Shown here: positions 44,958 through 59,300 of the stretch, piece by piece
How the letters are laid out: the number at the start of each line of letters is the position of its first letter
How positions within the stretch are numbered: position 1 is the stretch's first letter
Assembly: GCA_021014325.1 (NCBI GenBank)
Contig: CM037460.1
Coordinates: 24,714,544 to 24,778,543, forward strand
Direction: 5' to 3'
Length of the DNA stretch: 64,000 nucleotides
Source: Plazaster borealis
Lineage: Eukaryota > Echinodermata > Asteroidea > Forcipulatida > Labidiasteridae
The notes under the pieces: generated by a model
What the model was told of the DNA's origin: nothing
Database searches by the model: none
The model's input: only the letters and a program-made list of their open reading frames with translations
Position numbers and translations under genes: made by a program

Positions 44958-45466
44958 TAGACTGTGCAAGTCTCGCGCATTATTCGAACTTCCGGTATCA
45001 TTGTGGTCCCAACCATAATTATGGAGTTTTACGTGGGCGGGATTTCGTTTTGTCAATTATTTTAGTTTAACGTAGTTTATGGCTATGCAAATTATATATT
45101 ATGTTACTGGGAATGTAACACTAAGTGATAAACAACATGAAAGTAAAATCAATTCAACAAAATTACGAAGAAAACCTGAGAAAATTGCTTGACTTCCGTT
45201 TCCGGTTTTCGGGCGTGATTGGCAAATAGGGTTTCTAACAACAGGCATCCTCGTCCCAAGTTTTAATTTTGTTTCAATGTTAATTTGAACAAATCATTTG
45301 TATTATACCAAAATTTGAAATTTATTTATAAGAACTTGCTATGGGCAATTTTATTTTCAAGAATTTTGTATAAATAATTTTTAAATAAGTTTTGATTTTA
45401 TAAAAATATATAGTCTTCGTTCGAGTTTTTTCCTCGTTTTCGATATACGCGAGACTTGCACAGTCA
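44958..45466. mobile_element. Element C, copy 3 (uninterrupted)
   Basis: TAGACTGTGCAAGTCTCGCG on the left is matched by CGCGAGACTTGCACAGTC on the right. At about 510 bp it is the cleanest copy and lacks the insertions seen in copy 1. The interior includes cttccgtttccggttt and gcatcctcgtcccaagtttt. No coding capacity. Confidence 0.75.
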
Positions 45467-45625
45467 ATTGTTGTAGTGACAGGGATTTTTGTACACGCTT
45501 TTCTCGAGCTTGTTTCGATTGTGGCAAGTGAAATAAGCAATGGGGATTTTGGAAGTCTTCATATACCATATTTTCTCGACTCTTCAGTGTTTCAGTCAAA
45601 AAGTTTCTTCTTTTGAGGACTTGTA

Positions 45626-45851
45626 CACTGCCAAAACTGGGGTGTTGAAATTGACACCATGGGTGTTGTCACATATAGATACCCAAGAGAGAATCAAAAT
45701 TAACACCAAGATGTGTTAAAATAACACCAATGTTATTGTGTTGGCAGACATTGGTGTTATTTTAACACTCTATTTTGTAAATTTAGATTCTTATTTGGGG
45801 GTATCTATTATCTATTATGGTGTCAATTTTAACAACCCGGTTTTTGCAGTG
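45626..45851. mobile_element. MITE family I with TA target duplication
   Basis: The left end starts CACTGCCAAAACTGGGGTGT and the right end finishes ACCCGGTTTTTGCAGTG, giving about 34-bp imperfect arms. It is flanked by TA on each side, as in Tc1/mariner-like insertions. The inside is a further nested hairpin built from GGTGTTATTTTAACAC-type repeats. Confidence 0.7.
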
Positions 45852-47014
45852 TATACTGGTATGGACTTTACAATCAGTGAGCCTTCAATGTATATTTTCC
45901 CAATAATTACCAGTTCTACCATTCTCACTGTGCAATGGTACATGTAGTCTTGGAAAACGGCAAACATTGCCCACAACAAAAGATATGGAAAGAAAAACTC
46001 TGTAGATGGGACCGCTAGGTCATAAAACATTAAACTCACATAATCTAAACGACCTTGTCACAATGTGTGCGTGATGTTGAATTTTTTTTAAAGGTGGCCA
46101 ACCAACCCAAAGTATGTACGCAGCCTTATTTTATAGAGCAGTCTGTTTATAACTTGTAATGTATTATATTTTAATTAAACTATCTAATACATCTCAAATA
46201 GTAGAAACTGTCAGTTTAATTCAATTCACCGTTTCACCCTCCCTCACCACTCGCACGACCTACCCCTACGCAGCATGCAGGACTAATTAATTGAATATTC
46301 ATTTTGCCAAATCACATGCTAAATAAATTAATTATAACGCCGGTTGTTCACGTGACAACCGAGTGCAATGCACTAGCACAAGAGGGCGCTCTAGCCTGTT
46401 ATTTGTTTTCCTAACAATAGGCAAACATTCATGCACCAAGCCGATTATCATAATTTGTAAACCCACAGTTACTTTTGAATTGTAACGTTTTGGGGGTCAT
46501 GCAATTAATAGACTGTGTAATTATAAGAATCTATCACAACCTGGGGGTTTCTGTGTTTCAACTTTTGAGGAGATTTGATAAATTTAGGCTTAAAGTTGGT
46601 CCTATTTAGCTTGGGAATTGGGGAGTGCCTCATGAAAACTGGCAGCAAGTCGGGGTGTTTTTTCTGGGGGTAATTAGCAAAAGTTTCCAAACGGCTAACC
46701 TGCCAAAAATTGAAAAGAAATCTGAAGTTTACTTGTCTGGAAATATATTTGATTGGTTTTCAAGAGGCTGAGAGACTTTAACTATTTTGTTAGTATTTTT
46801 GAATATTTAGAATTTAGCATTGGTTGCTATGGGAGTTTATTTAGTGTGGTGCACCCCTAATAATTTATTATACTCTCCAAACGGACTGTCTGGCGAACAG
46901 AACAGAAAACGCCCTCTTACGGCCCCAACTAAACTTTTACGGGTGTTGCATACCATCATGATTATAGTAAACGAAATTGATTGCTCCTGTGGTTACCAGC
47001 GCCTCCTGCTTGGA
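45852..47014. other. Intergenic sequence before the dipeptidase gene
   Basis: I see no exon. The stretch is A+T-rich and includes a small unassigned block at 46280-46400 with mirrored ATTAATT motifs. A T-rich segment at 46660-46850 has no canonical TATA box in a suitable position. Confidence 0.4.
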
Positions 47015-47019
47015 CCAAT
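47015..47019 (+). promoter_or_regulatory. CCAAT box upstream of the dipeptidase
   Basis: CCAAT occurs in the context ttggaCCAATagaag, about 195 bp before the ATG. The sequence around it is moderately G+C-rich, and I see no TATA box. It is consistent with a TATA-less NF-Y-type promoter, but a single pentamer is weak evidence. Confidence 0.3.
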
Positions 47020-47211
47020 AGAAGTTGCTGCTGGCTAGGCAAGAGCGAGCAACAGCATTTTGTCAAATGTCAGTGTGACGGTGTTAAAAGTGCACACCTG
47101 CCACACCCGTTGTTGAACCACAAAGCACAACAGGATTTGTGAACTCGATCGACGAAACTCCATAAGCAGCTTGTCTTGAAGTGCATAAAACAGAGTGGAC
47201 AAGGTCGAGAG

Positions 47212-47387
47212 ATGGGTCTCAACAGGAAGCATTACATAGCTATCGGTTTGGCCACCTTACTTGTGGTATGCGTGGTAGCAGTGGCCATAGCTGTCCCGGT
47301 TGCCAATTCCCGCAGCAAGAAGGATGGCTCTTCGGCCAGCCGTGATTTGGCATTGCAGTACATGTCCGAAACGCCTCTCATTGACGG
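47212..47387 (+). CDS. Dipeptidase exon 1: membrane segment
   Basis: The exon encodes residues 1-59. The ATG at 47212 is followed by a short basic stretch and a 24-residue hydrophobic run, then a Ser/Lys-rich linker and [10 protein letters not shown]. The donor is GG|GTAAGT, phase 2. Confidence 0.88.
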
Positions 47388-50300
47388 GTAAGTCTCAAGT
47401 TTTTCCCCCAAGTTATATGTATATTATTATTGTGTTGTTGTTTTACTGTGTGCAACTTGCAATGGTGTTTCGCGTCAGGAAACTGATTCAGAACCAAATT
47501 ACTTTTCCCAGTTCGTAAAAGAAGACTTGGAAACAAATAGTCTCCTGCTAGTGCTACTTCTGGAATTATGAGATTCGTTCCGCTGTCGTGGAGAGGATAG
47601 CGGAACGAACCTCATTACTCAGGTATTCTCCTGCAGCCACCACAAGCACACTGTCGCTGGCAAATAGCAAAGCTGCATGCAACAACGCAGGCTCTGGAGG
47701 GAGCGTTATAGGAAATCCGTGTACAATTCGTTGCGTAGAGCACAGAGGTGGGAGAAATAGAGGTAGAAATAGAGAGTATGGAGAGAGCAAGGCTGGTATA
47801 ATAAAGAGCTCTAATCAACCACACCAAACTGCGGTATAATAATTAATTTGTATATCAAGGACATTTAACATGAGATATGGGAGTCTTAACACATTTTGAC
47901 TCGGCAGTTCGTTGGTTGTACATAAATTATGGTGGAAAGATGCCCCCATCCCACAGTACTCAGTATTCTAGGGAGTTGACAGACTGGTCCCCTGTCTTTA
48001 TCCGCAAGGATAAAGACAGGGACTGGTTTTACATGTCCAATGATTTCATTGGACAAGGTGCGCATTGCATGTAATGTTGTTTATACACAATGTAATGGTA
48101 GCAACTACCAGGATCCTGCCAGTTGCCCAAGGCTGCTATCTGGCGTTATTCACGAGCCTCGAAGTGTTTCGTCAGATGTTCGGGCTAGGGAGTTGGGTGA
48201 CACTAAGCCCTCGTGACATTGAGGAGGATTTTTCCACAAGTTCCAAGCCTATATTCAGTTCAAATGATGGACAACTAGATCCTTTTCATACCAGCTGTGG
48301 GTGCTGATACCTTTGTACCAGATCCCGGACAACCATGGACGTCTTGGATGAAAAATCAATCAAACTTTTATGCGAGCCTATATCGTTCATAAGACTTAAA
48401 GGTATCGTACACGTTTGGTAATGACTCAAAACAAATATTAGCATAAACACTTTCTTGGTAACAAGCAACGGAGAGCTGTTGATAGTATAACACATTGTAG
48501 GAAACTACTCCCTCTGAAGTAACGTAGTTTTTGAGAAAGAGGATCACCCCACCCCTTCGTTGGGCGCTCCAAACAGATGGTCCGTGCTCTGTGGTTTACT
48601 GTATATTTTACGGTTTAATTCTCAAAGTCAATCCTTCTTCACTGTGTTATGTAGTTTGTTGCGTCACAGTATTGTTGTTTGTTAAGATTAAGTGGAGCCT
48701 GGAAAGTATAACAGAATATCCCAGCGCAATACCAACATCAGTTGGTTGTGGGCACCAACGACTACATGTATAATTAAAAAGGGGGTCAAGGTCAGATTAC
48801 CAGTCAAACAATGCTGGATCCCAGACAGTTGAACTTGCCATTTAGGATATAATGTGTTAAACAAAAACCACAAATTGTTTACAACTTTACAAGAGAATGA
48901 TGTTCGTATCAGACACACAATTGCCTTGATGCAGTCCGCAGACCAAACAGTCCATGGTTGAATCACGGTTGAATCATAGAGAATATTGAATCATGCATTC
49001 CGTAGTGGATTGTGCCTCTATTTTAAGTGAGAGACCACCCCCACCCCCACCCTAAAAAAAAAAACATACAAAAAACTTTTAAAAAACCCAAAAACCTTGA
49101 ACCAAAATGCCGAATGATTTACATTGGAAGCACTTGTCAGAGTGAAAGATAAAGATGCAGTCAGCATAAACATTATGAGAAATCTTATTATATGGTTATT
49201 ATAGATCTCTTAAACACTAATTGGTGGTGTTGAAAGCTCACCTGACTCGTTCCATCCCTGTGGGGAAAAGAGAGGAGGCGGGGCGGGGGGGGTGTCTGGT
49301 TGAATACCGTTATTGACACATGCAACCTGTTGAGTCAAAAGTGCATGCGGTTCAGTGGCATTTTAAAATGCACTTCACGACGTTCGAAACTAGTTGACTT
49401 GCTCCATGAAAGGTTCAAGGATGCCGTTATCAAAATAAAATGGTATTCTTTTATTGTTTGCATTCACTCTGTAAAAAAAAACATGGCCACTTAAAGGGAC
49501 GTTATACCTTTGATAATTACTCTAAAAATGTGTGACCATAAAAACTTACTTTATAAAGAGCACTGGAGAGCTGTATACTAAGAAACGACCCCTTCGAAGT
49601 ATTGTAGTTTTAGAGAAAGAGGTAATTATTCCCCCCAAAACTTGAACTTACTTGATAAAGAGGACCCACTCATGCACAAAGTTGAACGGTAGGCAGCAGC
49701 ATTCAATTTTTGGGGGATGTTTTTTTTTATTCTGGAGCAGAAAAACATAACTTTGCATCACTTCAAAAACATACAAGTTTTCGCCTGCGTCGAACTATGC
49801 ATACTACAAGCTACACAGTTTACACTCTAAAAAAGAAACTGGGTCAGAATTTATCTGGATTCCGGGTCCCAGTCGGCCAGACCCATCTCTGGGTCATGCT
49901 GATCGACGCCCCTCCTGATCGACGGGTTTTTGCATGTTTTGGTTTAGATTTTTTTAATGAGAAATAGCAAGGCCGGACGGCCACTTCAAGGTTAGGGCAA
50001 CACTTAACTGATTTGGGCCGTCGACCCAAATCAACTGTCACCAGGGGCACGTTACCACCTACTCCTGTGGCTGAAACAGGGTTACCCCCTTCACAGTCCG
50101 TAAAGGAGCCTGGCTGGTAGAGCAGACTGCACTACCTTCCCAACTTTTTTTACGAAGCAATGGTTAAGTGCCTTGCTCAAGGGCACAAGATTTCCAGGAA
50201 GAAACGATCAGTTTTAAATTATTGTCTTGTAAAATGTCAAGGAACAAATTGTTTGTAAATACTTAAATTTTGAGTTCACCTCAACTGGTGAGGTCGAGAG

Positions 50301-53300
50301 ATTTAATGCACGCAGTGTTCGCACTTTTGTGGAGGCCACGCTATAAATTATCACGCTTCCAGGGTCTCTGTCGAGTTCCCTGTCTGCGCCGGATTGGCAC
50401 AACATGTACCGATTCTCATCGTATCCTAAAGGGGGCCACACTATTCAGCTCTCCAAGCCTCAGTTTAGATGCACGTATTTCAATGAGAAGAGCGAAAACA
50501 CGATGTTTCTATGGTGCCATCCTCGTGGTTGCCGTATCGTATTTTTTGGCGATCATTTCTATGGTGTTCATGGTATTTTGCATATAGTCTCACCAGAAGC
50601 AAAAATACTTCACAAAGACAAGTTTTACGAGAAGAAAAAAATCTCGTCTGACTGTACAGAGCCCGAGACTCAACAGTTCCATGCAACAATTAACCGTGTC
50701 ACTGAACTTTTCGAACGAGTCAAAATCTAACCTTGTTATAGCGTGATACAAAAAACAGACGCCATCTGCCAATATAATCAACACTTTTTTTACTGAACTG
50801 CTACCTCTGATGACACACAACTATATAATACGCCATCAGCGTCATTTGTTACTATACAACAAAGCTTACAGACTGCTTCTAAAACAGTAACTAGATAAAT
50901 GCTATTTATTTAAAACAATGGCAACATAATCTGTGAAGAAGAAATACAAAAGAGAATAACTTAAGGTAAATAATAATAATACGCTAAAGAGTCATTGTTC
51001 TCTGTAACAAATCGTAAATCACGCCAACACCACATAAATACGTTTTCTAGACGAACCATAATTCACTCTACACTTACCGAAGCACCGTTCACACTATTGT
51101 GCTCTTAAAAACTTCCCGGCCCCTACTCTTGCATTATCATCATGTTTATTTTATAAAAGGACATTATAGAATAACGTGGGTAACATTTTCTCACATTAAC
51201 TTGACCATAATTTGTCTGATGATGAAGTAGATTTATCTTGTTGTACTTATCTTGGGTGGATGTGTATAGAGACGTACCTGTAGACAAACTCAAACCCCAA
51301 ACTCACTGAGAAGGCTTGGCGTCATACTCTCTTAAACAAAATAGTGCCATTTCACATATTTATTGCATCTTTTTGTTATTCGGACCCCAACTTTAAAGGT
51401 TCTGTTTGGCGCCTAACCAAATCATTGTATAAAGCTTATCTTTCAAAAGATAAAATAATAGTTTTTATGTTGGTACGGTAATCATTTTGATCTGCAAGAG
51501 TCAATATGGGACCCTGCCCTGCGGTATACGGGAAGGTCAGTCACGTCTCTACGAAATTCCCGGGAAATTCCAAGGAAAATTTGTTTGATCTTCCTTGAGT
51601 CGGTATATAACTCTTTCAAACTCCTGCGAAAAAAACCCAATTTAAGTGGAAATAGGTACCCCTGCTTGGGAGTACAATTAAGCGAGATGACCCAGGTTAA
51701 GCATAGTGGTTGTTCTATTTCCTCAGGCAAATTGCATGAAGTGTGAAACAAGTATGGGGTGGCCAGGTGGTGTTAATATTCTCCGAGAATTATTATTATT
51801 ATTATTTTTTATTTTATTTTTTTTTAGGGGGGGGGGTTGTTTCATGGGAGTTGGCTCGTAGCTGATTGGAAACCCCGCAATCACCGTTGCTTATTTCGAT
51901 GGCCACAATCAAATTAAGGACGCGTACATAACACAATCACAAAAACCCCGACAAATCATAAAGCAAGTTTTCTTTGCTTTCACTTACTAATAAAAAAAAC
52001 CCAGGACCGTCTACACTCTTAAAACAAAAGCCTTGTCAGAAATTAACCGCAATCCGGGTCTCATGTGCACCTGACCAATTTATGGGTCAGGATAGAGCTA
52101 TTTACAGCTTATGGGCTGACCCGGAGACTGGTAAAAAATTGGGATTTTGACTCCTTTTTTTTGCGCCAGTTGACACAGTTTCGGATCGGTTTGATACTGA
52201 CCAAGAAATGGCTGGGTCCCCCTCAGACCCAGAATTCGGGTTAACTCTGACTCGGGAATGTTTGTAGAGTGTAGTTTCTTGGTGATATTTTAACAGGTTG
52301 ATCGGACGCTGTGTGTTTTCAAAACAACAGTACTCTTCTTTCAAAAAAAAGTGTTACTTATCCATGTAACTGGAAGTTAAAGATGTGTGAAACATTGCTT
52401 ACATACAACACAGCCCGGAACTAGGATCCACATTGTCAAAAGAGGCATTTTGAACGTCTTTTGTCATGGAGTTTACCTATATAGATTCTGATGAACCTCG
52501 TGGTACAGTATCATCAGCCTAAAAGAGAAATCACTCTCAAAAACATCCAGGTCAAAGTTGACCCTGAAATGTTTGACCCGGAATCTGTGTCAAAATTACA
52601 AATTTCTGGTTCAATTGACGCAGCATGCGAGTTGAAATCACATTTTAAACCATTTTCCGGGTCAGTCTGACCCAGAAATGGGTCAGGGGACCCGGAGTTA
52701 GGGTCAATTCTGACCAGGAAGTTTTTGGAGTTTAGATTTGGACAGCTAGGTTTGGGTGGGGTGGGTTTTTTTGTGGTTTTGGGGTTTTTTTCGGGGGGGG
52801 GTACGTCCAAGGGTCAGACAAAACAAATGTTTGAAATTTCTCATCCGTGTATTATAAAACCACCTGTGGACGTTGCGGGATGTTGTCCTCACTCAAAGCT
52901 ATGGAGAAAGAAGACTGATCAGAAATTTGTCACTTTTGCAACACATTTCAGTCTACGGTAAAAGCTTGTTGGTTTTTTTGCTCTCGTTGGTATTCTCTTC
53001 AAATGCACATAAAATGACCCACGGTCTTATTGATTATTACGATCGTGCCACTATAGTGAAAGAAGCTGCAAAATAGCAAAAATAAATTTGACGGATGAAG
53101 ATTATTATCAGCACACGATGACAATGGGTCCCCTTTGTGAGTGGATTCGTACCATTCAAAAGAATTGGCTCCGAACAAGTTAGAGTACTTTTGAGGAACG
53201 GTTCTATATGAAAACAGAGTTTTGACCGCGCCCCCTTGACTTACTTCCACTTTGAATACATTTTATGGATTTTTCTTTTTTTCGCCTTTCCAATATTATA

Positions 53301-56300
53301 CCAGTAAAGCTCCAACCAGGCCCCGTTGCCGCGCCCCAACACAATCTACACGTTTTTAATTCAAAAAGTCAGCAAACGGTTGAAAATGCATGCAGTTCGT
53401 GTGGCGTCAGTGCAACAAGGTCGTATGCCACATTTTTATTACAATATACAAAAGGTGCTTTATTTTTCAACTGACAAGTTATTTTTTTCTCCAGAAAGTA
53501 ATTAAAAAGATTCAGGTCATTAACAATAAATGACGTCAAAATTTGTTAACGTGGACCGAGCAACAAAGTCGTATCTCACACATTATACAAATAGTTGCAC
53601 GCTGTGACTGGATCCGTGGTGTTTTGTACACCCGAGGGGCAAATGGCACCCGAGGCGAAGCCGGTGGGGCCGCTTGCCCCCCGAGGGTCTACAAAACCCA
53701 TGGATCCGGTCACAGCGTGCAACAATTGTGTTGTTATAACATGGTAATAGATTCCTCTTCTGTCTTCAAACATTATTACGAATAAGTTGGCATTAAAAAC
53801 AGACGAACAGTTCTTAAAATTAAACAATATCCACTGTTCCCTCGAGCCCGGGGCTGTTTCTAATCGTACAAGGCGCTGTAAATCAACCAACGGTGGGGAC
53901 GATCAAGGTATCGATCCCTAGGGATACATCACTCATGTTACCCCATTGATCTCTATTATATTGAGATCAATGTGTTACCCCCATTCGATGTGCGTGGTGC
54001 GTAGTGCGCATCTTTAAAAATAGATATAGACGCCAGCAATGCACATCCTTTTTTTATGGATAACGCAGTACGCAATATGCGTGTATTTTCATTTTTACGC
54101 GTTGCGCGTTACGCACAACGCATGACGGACACAATTCACAATCATAGATATAGAATTAAAATAACTAGATCGGCCGCGCGTACAATACGCTGGTTCACCC
54201 TGCGCGCTGCCATTAATCACGTGCTGACGGCAACGCGCAACATTTGAAATGATGTGACGAGCATGCTTTCGACGACCAAACACACATTTTGACTAGCACG
54301 AGACGAGCTAAACGTCTTTATTTCCGGATACTGTAGTCTGTTTCCATCTTTTTTAGAATAGGCCTAACGTTTGCCGAGTATTTCTAATGGTGTAGATGAA
54401 ATGGTGAATAATTGTGCAGCAGCTATAGGCCTATATGTAAAAGCCGAGGGAGGAGAAAAGGACCTGGAGGACAATCTCTCCCTAAACTGAGATACCATAG
54501 GTAAGTACATGTACACTTATCATATGCCTGCACTATAGTTGGGGTAAATGCTATAGGCCTAATTTGTTGAGGTTGGTCGATGATATAGGAGTCCAGAGTC
54601 AGAGTTCGTTATTGAGGTTAAACCAACGGTTCTTTTCAGAAAAACAAGAACAAAAGAAAGAAAAGAAATTTAGATAGATTACTGACACCAACGGCAAAGC
54701 AAACTTGAATATGCCAAAACATTTGGTAAAATTCTACCGTGAGGCCGTCTATACCTGAACTTTTGTTTTTGTTCATTTAAAAGAGAGCATTTTTCATCTC
54801 TTCTTCGGTGATTTTTTTATCCGAATCTTCAAGGATACTTTCAGGAATTGCCTTAGCTTCAATGTTCGACACAATTTCATCTAAATGGGCTTTGGATAAA
54901 TTTTCTGAATTGTACAGGTTTCTATATAGAACTCATTAGCAACATCGATCATTTATTCATTTATTTATTTATTTGTTTATTTATTTATATATTTAATTAT
55001 TTTTTCATTATTTAATTTCATTTTTGTTATCTTTATTATTTTTGTAAACTTTTTTATCAATATATATATATATATTTTTTTAATTCTTTAAATTGTTTTA
55101 GAGGGGGTGTGTTCTTTACTGAGAATTTCATAGTACATGGGGCGTCTTTTCGATAATTATGAATTCGTTGTAGCATCTCTAATCTATCTTGTTTTCAGAG
55201 TAGCTGTCATGTCTTATGTTCGTCTGTTCTAGAATGGAATGGTTATGTGGCAACAGTGGTGCCACAGATGACGGGTGTGGACATTAATTTTGAATATAAA
55301 TTGTGTTTCCTTTGTTTTTTGGCGTTGGCCTCACTTAGTATACGCGCGCGTCCCACGCACAATGTGAATTAGGCATGCATTAATTATAGAAAAGCAGTAT
55401 GTTTTAACACTTGAAAAAAATGTTAGACGCGGGCGTTTTAACACTACATGGTCTAAAACAGTTGTAACGAATTGTAATACAGCAATGGCCGCAACCCTGA
55501 AGGAGAAGAATAGAATTGTTCACACGCCAACTGCAATAGCGGAGCCAAAAAATCATCACATGGACATCATGTGACGGTCACGTGACCGATTCAGAAAAAA
55601 AATGTGCCTGAAAAAAAAAATGCGCCTGAAAAAAAAAATGCGACGGAAAAAAAAAAATGCGACGGAAAAAAAAAAAATGCGACGAAAAAAAAAAAATGCG
55701 ACGCAAAAAAAAAAAAATGCGACGGAAAAAAAAAAATGCGGCCCCCCAAAAAAAATGCGACGCCCCAAAAAAAAATGCGACGCCCCAAAAAAAAATGCGA
55801 CGCAAAAAAAAAAAATGCGACGGAAAAAAAAAAAAAATGCGACGGAAAAAAAAAATGCGACGGAATTATTTTTTTCCAAAGGAGTGGCACATATGGAACA
55901 CCATAAGGCCCTCAAAATATTCTATATTACACAGATTATACAGTGTAAACATGTTGTCCAATTGTGACCAGGGGGTTGTTGACTTCCTACTTGAGGTATT
56001 TTGGATGACCTAGGCCCAGACAAAAATGGTCCTATTTGCCGAGAGGTGTATGGACATTTCTCAAGATTGACGCTCAGACGTTTGGAAAATTTCACTCCTG
56101 TAGTGGTGTTTTTATTTGGAGGGAGAATAACTTTCCGGGATTTGGGACTCCCCATATTAAATTGAGCAGAGGATAAAACTGGATTGTCCCTTTACTGTAA
56201 AAAGCTGTGAGACTTCTAAGTGTAATTGTTGTTGTATTTTTGAATATTTAGCATTTTGCACTGTGTGCTATTGGAGTTTGGGCGCACCCTTCACGGAAAC

Positions 56301-59300
56301 GATTCGCTGATGAAGTGGTAATCACGAGTGGACCCCCTCCGTGAGATGGCAAAGGTTCTGATGTGTATACATGTACACGAGAGGGTGGAACAACGTTAAA
56401 GGGGTGTCCGATTATATGTACTCTTCAAGAGTTTCACAAACAAATCTAATCTCGTTGAATAGTTTTGAGTTGGAAATGATGTTTACTCGATAGGCTCATA
56501 CCCGGCAGATGTGTAAATACTAAACTGATAAAAAAAGATTACTCAGTTGATCAAAGCACTTGTCGGTGTCCTAGAATAGAAGCGTGGAGACGATGCAGTT
56601 TTTAAAGGAAAAGTACAACATTGATTTTTAAAAGAAAATTCTTTCCCATCTTCCAGTTATCAGTCAACACACCATACCACCGTCCTGTGGACATTTTATG
56701 CAAATTCGGCACTCATGCCAGTTGCGTAACTAGGGGAGGCACGGGGGGTGATGTCCGTGCCCCCCTTCCTGATGTCCGTGCTCCCTGGGTCCCCCCCCCC
56801 CATATTGACCTTTGCTATTAAAAATTACCAGAGTATAATGTTACATTTTCTATAAGCTTTAATGTGATAATTTTAATGTTTTTAAAACTATTTTTCCACT
56901 TACACGCAGACAATGTATTTGTTTTCATACACTCACGTCAGATTATCTCGTATTACAGTAAATGGCATAAACAAAAGCGCCGAAAAGGGGCTGCTTTAAG
57001 AAAAATGCAAACGGAAACTGAATTTTTAATTGGCCAGAAGTGCCCCCGGAACAAAAAAATGGTGCATCCCTTGTGCCCCCCTGAAATTTTACCAAAGTTT
57101 CGGCGCTAGCTCGCGCTCGAGAGAAAACAAAAAAATACAAAAACGGATTGTATCTCGGGCAGGGATTTTTGCCACGTTCATAATTTTGTCTTAGGCCTGT
57201 ACCTCAAATTGATGCGACCGAAATTAGAAGCACTGCGATTACGGGGGTTCTTTGAAAGGTGTTTTCTCGACTGTGGCAGTATTTCGGTATATCAGGAGAC
57301 TCGATGCCAGTGAAGCATGTGTATCTATCCTATAGCACAATTATGTTCGACAATTACCCAATCCCGTACTTTGCCTTTAAGATCAAGCCCATTAAACATT
57401 GGGGGTCGAGTGGCGGTGTAGGGTACCGTCATAAGATAGCTACTGTTTACATCCATTATTACTACGTGGTATAAACAGCCGAGTTCTTTCCAACCCTGAT
57501 CATCTACACCAGCAGTTTGTATTATTACTTATCAGGTTTATAACAATAAACTAACATTACGTTTTACTGTGTATTGCATTCAGGAACAGCCATAGAATAG
57601 AATAGAATAGAATAGCATTTACTTATTTGCAATCTCAATATAAAAAACGGTTGGATTTGAACTAAATTCGATAACAATAAAATTACTTAAAAGCTACAAT
57701 ACTATAAAAATGATGTATCATCAAAGTATTGGCCCTTTTAATTTACATGCCTCCATGCAGTCCTCCCTTGGGCTCGATTTCACAAAGAGTTAAGATTGAT
57801 CGTAACTGCAAATCCATCGCAGTTGCTTAGCAAAGAGTGATGTCACAATACAAATCAACATGGTAATTACTGCCAACTCGTCTTAAGATGAATCTTGGTG
57901 CTTTGTGAAATCGGCCACACTGTCGTAAGTTTAACTGCACTGCAATAAAACATTAATTCACAATGTGACTTATCACTCGCTAGAGTAAACCCATGCCCAT
58001 CCTCTAGTTTTAAACACACACACACGCACGTATGTGTAAGGTGTAAACCGAGGACTTCTCTTTGTTCTCCCATTGTTTGGACATAGTTTTTTTTGTACAC
58101 GAAAACGAAGCGAGGACGTCCTCGCTCTGTCAAACACCCGGATCTCTTTTGTTAAAGTCCTCGCTTTGAATGGATAGACACGCTCACACACTCCACGGCA
58201 ACACACATTCTCACCAAAATCGGAGGTCACGTTTTCTTTAATAAGTGGAAACACCGCAAACCGGTTCGTGTTTTGTACGGCATTATTGCGCACGTTCTTA
58301 CCGGGCTATTTTGATTGTGGCGTGTCATGGCCGAGCGGTTGAGAGCACCAGACCCAAGCTCTGGTGTGTCTGATCAGAAGAGTGTGGGTTCGAGTTCCGG
58401 TCATGACACTTGTAATGTATCCTTGAGTAAGAATGCTCTACCATAATTTCTTTGTTCCCCGGATGGGTCCGAGGTACTAAGATTGGTAGTACACGTAAAA
58501 GAACCAAGAACACTTATCGTGGAAGAGTATAGGGGTTAACCCCGGTGTTTCTGGTTCACATAGCAAGCACCATTGTTTTACAGGTTTCCTCAGGATTGCA
58601 AGCTACAGTGATTAATTTCACTTTACGAGGCATCCTTGGTTTCATTACCAGAAATATATAATAATAATAATAATAACACGAATTAAGCAACCGTATACGG
58701 TTATCATTTGGGAATTCATAAAATCAATGCAATTTTCTCGACTTAGACAGTATAGTCTGAACGGAAGTGTTTCTTGTATACTAAGGATGGGTATTACCTA
58801 TATTAGCAATGAGCTTGGATCGATAAATTACAATAATGTACTGAGTTCATTTAGCCATAGAGCAAGGCATGCATACAATAATAACACACGAGAGAAATCA
58901 TTGGCCTTCCAAAAGCTTAATGATTTAACCATAGACAAAAAGACCACAGGGCCCTCTCTGTTTTAGCCATTTTGTTTTCTACCTCCATGGTTTAACCATG
59001 GTTTGACCTTCCACTAAGGTTGACCCCGTGGTTTATCATAAGTACAAATGGCAAAACCATTCGCCTTCGACACCAAAGCATCCACAGATACGATCAGAAA
59101 CACATATAGGGGAGTTGAGGCCTGCAGTGGTTCCAAATACACGGGTCGTTGTACACCGAGGAGAAGCCCGAACATTTGACGTCACACCGTCCGGACGGTG
59201 TCCCTTCGGTGTCCGGACGCGTCCCTTCCAGGCCGGTGCATATAACGCCATATACCGGCCTTTTGAACTTCCTGTTTCTTGCCAGATGTACCAACCTTGC

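Noticed and set aside
50404..50730. 108-codon open frame in dipeptidase intron 1
   Set aside because: No recognisable domain, no repeat-derived coding similarity and no evidence of splicing into either gene.
55556..56013. Several Lys-rich (+) and Phe-rich (-) open frames
   Set aside because: They are translations of the A-run minisatellite in different frames, not genes.
58324..58408. Functional tRNA-Leu gene
   Set aside because: The head folds like tRNA-Leu, but position 33 is not T, the T stem is mismatched and a SINE tail follows.
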